Shown: positions 1-8,194 of the stretch, piece by piece
Layout of the letters: each line of letters opens with the position of its first letter
Position numbering within the stretch: position 1 is the first letter of the stretch
Assembly (NCBI GenBank): GCA_014764515.1
Contig: JACXWD010000008.1
Location: 1-64,000, forward strand
Reading direction: 5' to 3'
Source of the DNA: Candidatus Polarisedimenticola svalbardensis
GTDB lineage: Bacteria; Acidobacteriota; Polarisedimenticolia; Polarisedimenticolales; Polarisedimenticolaceae
Length of the DNA: 64,000 bases
Made by a program: the position numbers and the translations under genes
Notes under the pieces: model-generated
The model's input: the letters and a program-made list of their open reading frames with translations, nothing else
What the model was told of the DNA's origin: nothing
The model's database searches: none

Positions 1-57
1 TAGCAGCGCTGCCAGGAAGATGTTTCGGGTTGCTTGCACATGGAATAGGTAATTCAT
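1..57 (-). CDS. possible N-terminus of a leftward membrane or secreted protein (partial)
   Basis: An ATG at 57 on the minus strand opens a frame that stays open to the window edge. The 19 visible residues end in a hydrophobic stretch (IFLAALL) that could be the start of a signal peptide or membrane segment. A run of eight G on the coding strand lies directly upstream, too close to be a normal Shine-Dalgarno site. Too little is visible to name a family, and it may not be a gene. Confidence 0.25.
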   Translation of the reverse strand, partial: MNYLFHVQATRNIFLAALL

Positions 58-149
58 ACCCCCCCCATATTTGCCCTGAGGCAGCCTTATATGTACGACC
101 CTAACACATGGTTCGCCACGATTGAGCTGTCACCACCGACCCACGGCGG

Positions 150-1748
150 TCAGACCGACCGCAGCTGCAGGGTCGCCGTCGACCGATCCACTACCTCCGC
201 CGGACCGAAAAACTGGATCGGGCCCGGGAACAGGTAACAATCGCCCAGGACCCAGGATTCCCGTTGCCGTGCGAACGCCTGGAATACAGGACCATCCAGA
301 TCCACCAGAGCCTTTTCAATCACCGGCTTCCGTTCCCCGTGGCGGGTCTCCGTGTGGAGCAGGGCGGTGACCGGAACGGCGCACGGCTCCCAGTCGGTCG
401 CCGGGTCGGACAACTGCCTGACACCGCACATGTACCCGGTCCTGCCGTTGGCCAGCAGGACCGCGGCGATCCGGCCCAGGCACGCGGTGTAGTCGGCATC
501 GAAGTTGGACGGCGCCGAGCAGCGCCCTTCGTAACCGAAGAAGTGTGCCTGGGAACTGAACTTCACCTTCCCCTTGACCTGCTCCGCCGCCAGCTCCAGC
601 AACAGTTTCTCCGTATCGATCCGGCTGACCTGGACGTTGCCGTGGGAGTCCCTGTCGATGAGCAGTTGGCGGGCGATGCCCTCAGGCAGTTCCTTGAACA
701 CCTCGGCAGAATCGGCAGGCAGCATCCCGACCACCTTGTCCGCGTCGTGCTTCGCCAGCAGGTCGTTGAGCCGGCGGATCAGCACCCCGACTTCCGGGAT
801 GAACTCGATCAACCCTTCCGGCACCAGGCAGACGCCATAGTTCCTCCCGGCTTCGGCCCGGCGGATCACTGCATCGACAACCGTCCCGGCGACCTGCCGC
901 AGGGTCATCCCTTTCGCCTCTACCTCTTCCCCGATCAGGGTGACATCGGGACGGATCTGCATGGCGCACTCCAGGGTGACGTGGCTGGCGGAGCGGCCCA
1001 TGAGCTTGATGAAGTGCCAGTACTTTTTCGCCGAGTGCGCATCCCGGCAGATGTTACCGATCAGCTCCGAGTACACCTTGGTGGCGGTATCGAACCCGAA
1101 CGACTGCTCCACCCAATCGTTCATCAGGTCGCCGTCGATAGTCTTGGGAACGCCGATCACCGAAGTCCTGGAGCCATGGGCGAGAAAATATTCCGCCATC
1201 ACCGCCGCGTTGGTGTTGGAATCGTCGCCGCCGATCACCACCAGGCCGTCCAGCTTCAGTTCGGCGCAGCTGTTCATGGCGGCCTGCAACTGCTGGTCGC
1301 CCTCGATCTTGTCCCTGCCGCTGCCGATGATGTCGAACCCGCCGGTGTTGCGGTACGGCTCCACCACCTCCGGCGTCAGCTCCACCGTCTCTCCCCGGAG
1401 GATCCCGCCGGGACCGGCCAGGAAGCCGAACAGCTTCGAGTCCGGATGGGCCGCAAGCAGCCCGTCCAGGAGTCCGGCGATGACGTTGTGGCCGCCAGGA
1501 GCCTGTCCACCGGACAGCACCACCCCGACCCGCAGTGCAGCGGTGGACACTGGTTCGACGCCATCCCGGAAGGTCAGCACCGGTTTCCCTGAAGAGTGTG
1601 GGAATTGACCTGAAATGTCCGGATCGGGACAGGCCGGTGCCTCCCCTTCCACGACCCTCAGGTTGCCCGGGCGGGCCAGAAGCAGCTCCGGCCCTTTGGG
1701 GACGTAGCCGGCGCGGTGTCGCTGAAGGATCGATCTGTCTTGGTTCAC
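150..1748 (-). CDS. pfp: pyrophosphate-dependent 6-phosphofructokinase, long form
   Basis: Interconverts fructose 6-phosphate and fructose 1,6-bisphosphate using pyrophosphate as phosphoryl donor, a reversible cytosolic glycolytic step. The 532-residue length fits the long, plant-beta-like PPi-PFK clade. The nucleotide loop GGQAPGG lies at about residues 80-86. GGDDSNTNA lies at about 173-180, and the second Asp after GG is the mark of PPi rather than ATP use. PKTIDGD lies at 201-207 and MGRSASH at 250-256. The start is GTG, with only a weak GGGGA upstream. The gene is monocistronic and divergent from the AbiE operon. The family is certain; PPi specificity rests on the GGDD signature. Confidence 0.93.
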   Translation of the reverse strand: MNQDRSILQRHRAGYVPKGPELLLARPGNLRVVEGEAPACPDPDISGQFPHSSGKPVLTFRDGVEPVSTAALRVGVVLSGGQAPGGHNVIAGLLDGLLAAHPDSKLFGFLAGPGGILRGETVELTPEVVEPYRNTGGFDIIGSGRDKIEGDQQLQAAMNSCAELKLDGLVVIGGDDSNTNAAVMAEYFLAHGSRTSVIGVPKTIDGDLMNDWVEQSFGFDTATKVYSELIGNICRDAHSAKKYWHFIKLMGRSASHVTLECAMQIRPDVTLIGEEVEAKGMTLRQVAGTVVDAVIRRAEAGRNYGVCLVPEGLIEFIPEVGVLIRRLNDLLAKHDADKVVGMLPADSAEVFKELPEGIARQLLIDRDSHGNVQVSRIDTEKLLLELAAEQVKGKVKFSSQAHFFGYEGRCSAPSNFDADYTACLGRIAAVLLANGRTGYMCGVRQLSDPATDWEPCAVPVTALLHTETRHGERKPVIEKALVDLDGPVFQAFARQRESWVLGDCYLFPGPIQFFGPAEVVDRSTATLQLRSV

Positions 1749-1947
1749 GATGGAATTCCCCGCGGCCGTTCGTACGGACGATTATTGGATCAACCGCGGG
1801 TATTTTACACGGATCGCTTCCCCAACCGAATCAAGGGCAATTGGACTTCTATGCTCGTCACATAAAGCTATTACCGATCCTGCTTTTTAGTTTTTAATTG
1901 CAAAACAACACATTTAACGTTACTTTACGCAACCAGGAGCTAAGCAA
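1749..1947. promoter_or_regulatory. AT-rich divergent intergenic region, likely promoter of the AbiE operon
   Basis: This 199 bp gap separates pfp (leftward) from the AbiE operon (rightward) and is clearly more AT-rich than its surroundings from about 1850 on. A weak sigma70-like pair reads TTGCAA (1898-1903), a 17 nt spacer, then TACTTT (1921-1926), followed by CAGGAG at 1934-1939 before the ATG at 1948. On the pfp side a near-palindrome around CGTACG (about 1767-1780) could be an operator. AbiEi antitoxins usually repress their own promoter, but I could not define a clear operator here. Confidence 0.35.
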
Positions 1948-2733
1948 ATGAGATCGGTTGCCGAGTTTATTCAGGATCTGCAGGCCCGGGGCCGATACCA
2001 CTTCACGACGGATGAAGCGGTTGAGGCACTGGCGGGCAACACCACTGCGGTTCGCGCTGCGATCCGGCGGTTGACCGGAAAATCCATGGTTGCCACTCCA
2101 CACCGCGGCTTCCATGTGATCGTTCCCCCGGAATACCGCGAACTCGGCTGCCTGCCTGCGGACCAGTTCATCCCTGACCTGATGGACCACCTTGGTGAGC
2201 CTTATTACATCTGTCTTCTCAGCGCGGCGGCGTATCACGGATCGGCCCACCAGAAGCCGCAACTGTTCCAGGTGATGGTGCCCCAAGGGAGGCGCCCCAT
2301 CGACTGCGGCCGTGTCAGGGTCCGTTTCCTCGCCCGCCAGGACATGAGCGCAACTCCTGTCATTCGGCGCAATACAGCACGTGGTGTGCTCCGCATCGCC
2401 TCCGCGGAAGCGACGGCGCTGGAATTGGTCGGCTATATGAAGGCAAGTGGAGGGCTGGACCATGTGGCGACGGTTTTGCGCGATCTCGTCGAAGTGATGG
2501 AACGCTCTGCCCTTGCGATTGAGGCTCACCGAGCACCGGCGGCATCGGTTCAACGGCTCGGGTATTTGCTGATGCAGGTCCATGCCGATTCTCTGGCCTT
2601 CGCCCTTGATCCGATTCTGAAGGAGCGAAAACAGCACACCGTTCCGCTCTCCCCTTCTCTCCCGATCACCGGCTGTGCCAGGGACAAACGATGGAACGTG
2701 GCGGTGAACACCCGGGTGGATTCGGAACAATGA
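1948..2733 (+). CDS. abiEi: AbiEi-family antitoxin and transcriptional repressor (type IV TA)
   Basis: Predicted antitoxin of an AbiE type IV toxin-antitoxin module. In this family an N-terminal winged helix represses the operon and a C-terminal domain counters the nucleotidyltransferase toxin without binding it. The 261-residue protein begins with a helix-turn-helix-like stretch (FTTDEAVEAL through VRAAIRRL). The family pattern YICLLSAAAYHGSAHQ, followed by QVMVP, lies in the middle. CAGGAG nine bases upstream supports the ATG. The stop overlaps the toxin start as ATGA, giving tight coupling. The position next to AbiEii makes the assignment secure. Confidence 0.88.
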   Translation: MRSVAEFIQDLQARGRYHFTTDEAVEALAGNTTAVRAAIRRLTGKSMVATPHRGFHVIVPPEYRELGCLPADQFIPDLMDHLGEPYYICLLSAAAYHGSAHQKPQLFQVMVPQGRRPIDCGRVRVRFLARQDMSATPVIRRNTARGVLRIASAEATALELVGYMKASGGLDHVATVLRDLVEVMERSALAIEAHRAPAASVQRLGYLLMQVHADSLAFALDPILKERKQHTVPLSPSLPITGCARDKRWNVAVNTRVDSEQ

Positions 2734-3542
2734 TCCCCCAGGCGTTTATCACCGAATGGCGCGCGCAAGCCCCCTGGACGGAAAACGCATGGGTCGAGCA
2801 GGACCTGATCATCAGCCGGGCTCTGATCGAGATCTTCAACTCTCCTGGACTGAAAGAGCGACTCGCGTTCCGGGGAGGGACCGCAATCCACAAGTTGTAC
2901 CTTCATCCAGCGGCACGATACTCGGAAGATATCGACCTCGTTCAGACGAACCCCGAGCCGATCGGAGAGACCTTCGACGCCATTCGCTCCGTCCTTGATC
3001 CCTGGTTGGGAGAACCGAACCGCCGGCTTGGGGAAGGGCGGGTGAGTCTGGTTTATCGATTCGATTCGGAGGACATCACGCCGATCCCGATGCGACTCAA
3101 GGTTGAGATCAACTCCCGGGAGCACTTTTCGGAGCTTGGGCTGAGGAATCTGCCGTTCGATGTCGGCAACCGATGGTTCTCCGGGCACGCGCAATTGACG
3201 ACCTTCGCCCTGGAAGAGTTGCTGGGAACCAAGCTCCGTGCACTCTACCAGCGCAAGAAAGGCCGCGACCTGTTCGACCTGATACACGCTCTCGACACCG
3301 GATCTGTAGATTGCGACACTCTTCTGGCCTGCTTTCTGCGTTACATGAATGAGGGTGGGCACTCAGTAACCCGTGCCCAGTTCGAGGCCAACCTTGCGGA
3401 GAAGAGGAGCGACCCGGCCTTCCGCGCTGACGTGTCACCGATACTCAGGTCCGGAATTCATTGGGACTTCGATACCGCCCTGACCTCCGTTCTCGAACAG
3501 CTGATCGCCAAACTGCCCGGCGATTCCTGGAAAGGCAACTGA
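2730..3542 (+). CDS. abiEii: AbiEii-family nucleotidyltransferase toxin
   Basis: Predicted toxin of the AbiE module. Family members are DNA polymerase beta-like nucleotidyltransferases, and some modify tRNA 3' ends. Conserved motifs are GGTA at residues 49-52, SEDIDL at 65-70 with the metal-binding acidic residues, KVEIN at 124-128, and a later Lys-rich stretch LLGTKLRALYQRKKGRDLFDL-like that is typical of the group. I chose the ATG at 2730 because it overlaps the antitoxin stop (ATGA); an upstream in-frame start at 2691 would lie well inside abiEi. All motifs look intact, so the toxin is probably functional. The stop overlaps the mutM start (TGATG), an unusual downstream partner. Confidence 0.88.
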   Translation: MIPQAFITEWRAQAPWTENAWVEQDLIISRALIEIFNSPGLKERLAFRGGTAIHKLYLHPAARYSEDIDLVQTNPEPIGETFDAIRSVLDPWLGEPNRRLGEGRVSLVYRFDSEDITPIPMRLKVEINSREHFSELGLRNLPFDVGNRWFSGHAQLTTFALEELLGTKLRALYQRKKGRDLFDLIHALDTGSVDCDTLLACFLRYMNEGGHSVTRAQFEANLAEKRSDPAFRADVSPILRSGIHWDFDTALTSVLEQLIAKLPGDSWKGN

Positions 3543-4360
3543 TGCCTGAACTCCCTGAAGTCGAAACCGTTGCCCGGACCCTGCGACCGGCGCTGGAAGG
3601 GGCGGTACTCCGTTCGGTGTCGGTGCTGGAGCCGGGCATCATCCGTCATGGACCGAAACGGCTGGGTACGAAACTGCGAGGCAGAGAGCTGACGGCGATT
3701 CGCCGCCACGGCAAGCGGTTGACCTTCGAATTCGATCCGGATCTTCCGATGTACGTCCATCTGGGGATGACCGGCAGCCTGATGCTGGCGGAGCCCGGAC
3801 TGTCGAAGGAGAAGCACACCCACCTGGTGTTCCGGTTTGAGGGCGACACACCCGAGATGCGTTTCGTGGACCCCAGACGGTTCGGCGGCGTCTGGATTGG
3901 CGATCCGGCATCGGGGCGGTTCTCCGCAGACCTGGGACCGGACGCCCTTGAAATCGGCCTTCGGGAGTTCCGGTCGATCTTTTCCCGCAACCGCCAGGCC
4001 AAGGCGCTGCTCATGGATCAGGGAACCCTGGCCGGCATGGGGAACATCTACTGCGACGAGGCGCTGTTCCGGGCCGGCATCCATCCCCTTTCAAGGGGGA
4101 TCGATCTTGAAAGGGAGCAGGTTGCCCGGTTGCACGGCGCAATGAAGAAGATCCTGAAAGACGCCATCGCCCACCGGGGCTCCACCATAAGGGACTACCG
4201 GGACTCCAGTGGATCGGAAGGATCGTTCCAGTCCCGGCACCAGGTCTACGGCCGGGAGGGAGAACCGTGCCAATCGTGCGGGACCGCCCTCTTGAGGATC
4301 CAGGTCGCCTCCCGTTCCACCCACCTTTGCCCGTCCTGCCAGCCGATCACCAATTCGTAA
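3542..4360 (+). CDS. mutM: formamidopyrimidine-DNA glycosylase (Fpg/MutM)
   Basis: Base-excision repair glycosylase/AP lyase that removes 8-oxoguanine and formamidopyrimidines. The mature N-terminus would be PELPEVET, giving the catalytic Pro and Glu that the family requires directly after Met; this fixes the start at 3542. HLGMTGSL and the helix-two-turn-helix stretch GMGNIYCDEALF follow. The C-terminal zinc finger is intact (CQSC near the end, then CPSC), with the DNA-binding RSTHLCP segment. The length of 272 residues is normal. It is the third gene of the AbiE transcript, joined to abiEii by a TGATG overlap. Confidence 0.96.
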   Translation: MPELPEVETVARTLRPALEGAVLRSVSVLEPGIIRHGPKRLGTKLRGRELTAIRRHGKRLTFEFDPDLPMYVHLGMTGSLMLAEPGLSKEKHTHLVFRFEGDTPEMRFVDPRRFGGVWIGDPASGRFSADLGPDALEIGLREFRSIFSRNRQAKALLMDQGTLAGMGNIYCDEALFRAGIHPLSRGIDLEREQVARLHGAMKKILKDAIAHRGSTIRDYRDSSGSEGSFQSRHQVYGREGEPCQSCGTALLRIQVASRSTHLCPSCQPITNS

Positions 4361-4376
4361 TCAACCGACGTAAACG

Positions 4377-6101
4377 GTGCTGGTTCCCGGTGATCCGGGA
4401 CCTATATTGAACCTCGTGTTTAACAATGAAGCGAACAGACCCGGCGTGCCCGATTCTGAGGGCCGGCCGGTACCGGTGAAGATCGAGAGCCGGGCGGAAG
4501 TGTCCCCCAGCCGGGTGCTGCAGTGCACCGATCCGGCCCGGGGTGAGATTTTCCATGAACTGACCTGCGCCGGCCCCGAAGAAGTGGACCGGGCGGTGAA
4601 CGCCGCCACCCTGGCCTGGGCGATGTGGCGGGGCACCGATATCAAGGAACGGCTGGTCGGACTCAAGCGGCTGGCCGGCCTGATCCGGGAGCAGGCCCCG
4701 ATCATCGCCGAGCTGATCGCACGGGAAATGGGAAGGCCGGCATCGGAAGCGATGGCGCTTGAGATCCTGCCTGCCCTTGATTACCTGAACTACCTGACGG
4801 TCCATGCCGAGGACGCCTACATCGGCAGGCCGATCCAGCCCCGGCACGTGTTCAACACCCACAAGCGAGTGCACTACCTGTACGAGCCGTACGGCCTCAT
4901 CGCCGTGGTCACGCCGTACAGCGTTCCGTTCGCACTCCCCCTGGCCCAGGTCGCCGCCGCCCTGGCCATGGGAAATGCCGTGCTGCTCAAACCATCGGAG
5001 CTGACCCCGCTCTGCGGTATGAAGATCGGCGAGCTCTGCCGCCAGGCCGGCCTGCCGGAAGGACTGGTCCAGGTTCTCCCGATGAAAAAGGAAGACGCCC
5101 TGTTCCTGGTCTCCCATCCGGGAGTCGACAAGATTTTCGTAACCGGATCACCGGAAACCGGACGCCAGGTCATGGCGATCGCCGGATGCATTCCCAAGCC
5201 TGTCGTGCTTTCCCTGGGCAGCAAGAACCCGGCGGTTGTGGCCAACGACGCCGACCTGGAACGGACCGCCCGTGGTGTGGTCTGGGGTTCCATGGTCTCA
5301 AGCGGCCAGCACTGCGACGCCATCGAACGGGTGTACGTCACTGAAGCGATCGCCTCCCGTTTCGTGGAGAAGGTCCTGGCGGAAGTGGACAAGCTGGTCA
5401 CCGGGAGCCCGATGGACGCCACCGTGGACCTGGGACCGCTGATTTCCGCCTGGCGGCGGGACCATATCCATTCCCAGGTCACCGATGCGGTGGCCAAGGG
5501 AGGCCAGCTGCTTCGCGGCGGCCACCTTCCGGACGAGCCCGGTTTCTTCTACCCGCCTACGGTGGTCCTCAACCCGCCGCCGGACTGCCGGCTCATGCGG
5601 GAAGAAACTCTCGGGCCGGTGATCCCGATCACCGTGGTGGACAGCCTGGAACGGGCGATCTTCCTGGCCAACGAAACCGATTTCGCTCTATCCGCCTCCG
5701 GCTGGACCGGCTCCAGCGAAAAGGCGGAACGGCTGATGGTCGGCCTGCAGGCCGGCGTGGTCACCATCAACGATGTGCTTTGGGCTCCTTCCGAACCGGC
5801 CGCATCACGGGCCGGGTACCGCATGAGCGGCCTGGGACAGCTCCAGGGCATCGAAGGACTTCAGGAGATGTGCCGCCGCCGGCTGGTGGCGTACGATTCC
5901 CAGGCCTCACGGGGACCGCTGTTCTCGTTCCCCTACGACCGGGAACAGGAACAACTGGTCAAGGGAGCGATGGACCTGCTCCACGCCAGTACCCTTCCGA
6001 AGCGGATCCGGGGGCTGATGCGGCTGCTGACACTGAAGCGGTTCCGCACCCGGGTGCCCGGCCGGCTCCTGCTGCTCCGCTCCAAACGCCGGAAGAAATA
6101 G
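4377..6101 (+). CDS. aldehyde dehydrogenase family protein lacking the general-base Glu
   Basis: A member of the NAD(P)-dependent aldehyde dehydrogenase superfamily, 574 residues, longer than the usual 480-500 because of a basic C-terminal tail. The cofactor-binding segment (VVTPYSVPFALP, LLKPSE, FVTGSPETG) and the catalytic cysteine in SSGQHC (Cys313) are present. The glutamate expected 34 residues earlier, in the motif LELGGK, is Ser279 (LSLGSKNP; codon TCC at 5211-5213). The substrate cannot be assigned. The start is uncertain: GTG at 4377 is taken, with TTG at 4407 as an alternative. It lies 16 bp after mutM and may be co-transcribed. Confidence 0.85.
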   Translation: MLVPGDPGPILNLVFNNEANRPGVPDSEGRPVPVKIESRAEVSPSRVLQCTDPARGEIFHELTCAGPEEVDRAVNAATLAWAMWRGTDIKERLVGLKRLAGLIREQAPIIAELIAREMGRPASEAMALEILPALDYLNYLTVHAEDAYIGRPIQPRHVFNTHKRVHYLYEPYGLIAVVTPYSVPFALPLAQVAAALAMGNAVLLKPSELTPLCGMKIGELCRQAGLPEGLVQVLPMKKEDALFLVSHPGVDKIFVTGSPETGRQVMAIAGCIPKPVVLSLGSKNPAVVANDADLERTARGVVWGSMVSSGQHCDAIERVYVTEAIASRFVEKVLAEVDKLVTGSPMDATVDLGPLISAWRRDHIHSQVTDAVAKGGQLLRGGHLPDEPGFFYPPTVVLNPPPDCRLMREETLGPVIPITVVDSLERAIFLANETDFALSASGWTGSSEKAERLMVGLQAGVVTINDVLWAPSEPAASRAGYRMSGLGQLQGIEGLQEMCRRRLVAYDSQASRGPLFSFPYDREQEQLVKGAMDLLHASTLPKRIRGLMRLLTLKRFRTRVPGRLLLLRSKRRKK

Positions 6102-6108
6102 CCTGCGG

Positions 6109-6576
6109 TCAGTGCAGGAAGTACTTCCCGGTGGACGCCAGCACCAGCACCACCAGCCCCATGATCAGGTTCACGGCGATGATGTGACGGATGCGGTCCA
6201 CCTGCCTGCCTGCTCCCTGGCTGTCCCCTGACGCCATTGCGCTCCGGAACAACCGGTACGGCGAGAACCACAGCCAGACGAACAGCAGCGCCATGAGCAT
6301 GCCGATCCCCATCATGAGATGGATATACATCCCGGCGCCTTTCATGCCTCCGAAGTAGGCGCTGATCATCCAGAAACCGCTGAGCAGGAGCACCACCGCC
6401 GACGCCCAGACCCACGGGAAGAAGCGCTCGAATACACCGGCCCACAGTTTCAACCGGGCCTGGGGCTCCATCGCCGCGACACTGGGACGGAGGATCTGGA
6501 AGGCGAAGAACATCCCGCCGACCCAGATAACGGAAGCCAGAAGGTGGATACCAGTCAGGAAAGCTCTCAAAGCCAT
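6109..6576 (-). CDS. small four-helix membrane protein, CopD/DUF2269-like
   Basis: A 155-residue integral membrane protein with about four hydrophobic segments. The first helix carries GIHLLASVIWVGGMFF, in which the His and WxGG are typical of CopD-like and related haem or copper membrane proteins. The ATG at 6576 is preferred because the residues before it are not membrane-like and would run further into the GT39 gene. It is the last gene of the leftward msbA-GT39 operon and overlaps nothing downstream. The function is unknown beyond the fold resemblance. Confidence 0.7.
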   Translation of the reverse strand: MALRAFLTGIHLLASVIWVGGMFFAFQILRPSVAAMEPQARLKLWAGVFERFFPWVWASAVVLLLSGFWMISAYFGGMKGAGMYIHLMMGIGMLMALLFVWLWFSPYRLFRSAMASGDSQGAGRQVDRIRHIIAVNLIMGLVVLVLASTGKYFLH

Positions 6577-6580
6577 GATC

Positions 6581-8194
6581 TCATCGCTCCTCTTGTTGAG
6601 TCGTATTTTCGAACAGATAGGCGGTGCGGCTGCCGATCTCGCGAACCAGGACCGGCTCAGCCCCACCGAGTAATTCCCAGGCCTCGTCCACCCGTCTCTC
6701 TTCCACTATAAGGAACGCCTTCCGGTCCTGCCGCCATACATCCTGAAGCGCTTCTTCCGACTTCAGGTTGGTGATCATCCGCCCTGTGTAGAACGTGTAG
6801 CCTGAGCGCCAGTCCCAGAACCGGTAGGAATACAGATTGCCGCCACCGGCCATAAGCTCATTGACCTGGCTGGAGAACACCCGGGCCGATTTCTGCGGGT
6901 CCACCGCCGGCCCTACCACCAGCACACCGGTCAGGAACACGGCGGCGCACGCAGAGGCCAGGGCAACGGTTACGTACCGTACCCGTCCTTTCACGGCTGC
7001 CCCGGCCAGCACGGCCAGGCCGCCCAGGGTCAACACTGTCGCAAGCACGTAGCCGGCGGAGGCGAACTCCGGATGTTCGGGGATCACCTTCAGGAGAACG
7101 GCGACACCACCCAGGGTCATGAACAGGCCTGCTGTTGCAAAAATAACGAAGGCGATCCTACGTCGCCAGGTCGGCAGAACGCCGTCCCGGAGACGGAGCA
7201 ACACGCCTGATGCCAGGTAGGCCGCCGCAGGGGCTACCGGCATGATGTAGGCGGAACGTTTGCTCTGGGAGAGGGAGAAGAACGCGATGATCCCGATGAT
7301 GTAGATCCACGCCATCAGATCCAGACGGCGTTCGTTCTTGTCCCGCCCCGGCAAACGGAACGCCAGGGGAACGAAGAACGCCCAGGGCGCCATGTCCAGG
7401 AAAAAGTACGGGATGAAGTAGTGCCACGGCGACTGGTGGTCCCACGGGTTGTGGAACCGGGTGAAGTTCTGGCGGTAGTACATCTCCACCAGGATGTCGC
7501 CTTGTCCGGAGAGCCAGATACCCAGGTGCCAGGGGGCGATGACCAGCAGCGCCGCTCCGGCGCCGGCCAGGACGTAACGGTTCAACAGCAGACCGATCCT
7601 CCCGGTCATCAGCGCATAGGTGCAAAACACCAGCGCCGGCAGTACCCAGGCCACAGGTCCCTTGCCCATGAACCCGAGGCCGGCGGCGGCGCCGGCCAGG
7701 AGCCAACCTTTGAGTGGCGGCATGCCGTGGTCCGCGACCCGGGAAAGAGGCACCAGAACCGCCAGGGTCCCTCCCAGAACCAGGATATCCATCTGGATCG
7801 TCCGGGCGCCCCAGAACACGGCGAAGGTGCATGCGAACAGCGCCGCCGACCAGATCGACCGCCTGTGCCCGACGTAAGGGAGGGCCAGCAGGTACAACAG
7901 CCAGGTGGACAGCAGGGCTGTGAACGCAGAAGGAAGTCGCAGGTTGCCCTCGTCCGGCCCGCCGGGAAGAACCGACGCCACGCGGGCCATCCAGTAGTAC
8001 AGCACAGGTTTCTCGGCAAAAATCTTGCCGTTGATGCTCGGTGTCAGCCAGGTGCCGTTATCGATCATCTCCCGGGTCGCCTGGCCGTAGATCGGTTCGT
8101 TGGGGTTCCACAGATCCCGGCTGCCGGGGAACAGCGCAAACAGCACCGCCGCCGCCAGGAGCAGGATGACCAGTTGTTTCTTCTCACCGGTCAT
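6581..8194 (-). CDS. ArnT-like glycosyltransferase of the GT39/PMT family
   Basis: A polytopic inner-membrane glycosyltransferase, 537 residues, that would move a sugar from a polyprenyl-phosphate donor to a lipid or protein on the periplasmic side. The first loop reads LWNPNEPIYGQATREM (about residues 28-43), matching the family's DE-R-Y-A-REM region with Asn replacing the first Asp and the Glu kept. Around a dozen hydrophobic segments follow, then a soluble C-terminal part. Its start overlaps the msbA stop (ATGA), so it is co-translated with the exporter. An LPS or lipid-A modification role is plausible but inferred from context only. Confidence 0.85.
   Translation of the reverse strand: MTGEKKQLVILLLAAAVLFALFPGSRDLWNPNEPIYGQATREMIDNGTWLTPSINGKIFAEKPVLYYWMARVASVLPGGPDEGNLRLPSAFTALLSTWLLYLLALPYVGHRRSIWSAALFACTFAVFWGARTIQMDILVLGGTLAVLVPLSRVADHGMPPLKGWLLAGAAAGLGFMGKGPVAWVLPALVFCTYALMTGRIGLLLNRYVLAGAGAALLVIAPWHLGIWLSGQGDILVEMYYRQNFTRFHNPWDHQSPWHYFIPYFFLDMAPWAFFVPLAFRLPGRDKNERRLDLMAWIYIIGIIAFFSLSQSKRSAYIMPVAPAAAYLASGVLLRLRDGVLPTWRRRIAFVIFATAGLFMTLGGVAVLLKVIPEHPEFASAGYVLATVLTLGGLAVLAGAAVKGRVRYVTVALASACAAVFLTGVLVVGPAVDPQKSARVFSSQVNELMAGGGNLYSYRFWDWRSGYTFYTGRMITNLKSEEALQDVWRQDRKAFLIVEERRVDEAWELLGGAEPVLVREIGSRTAYLFENTTQQEER

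Noticed and set aside
264..1592. long plus-strand ORF opposite the phosphofructokinase
   Set aside because: It mirrors the real gene in a GC-rich sequence, has low-complexity composition and matches no family.
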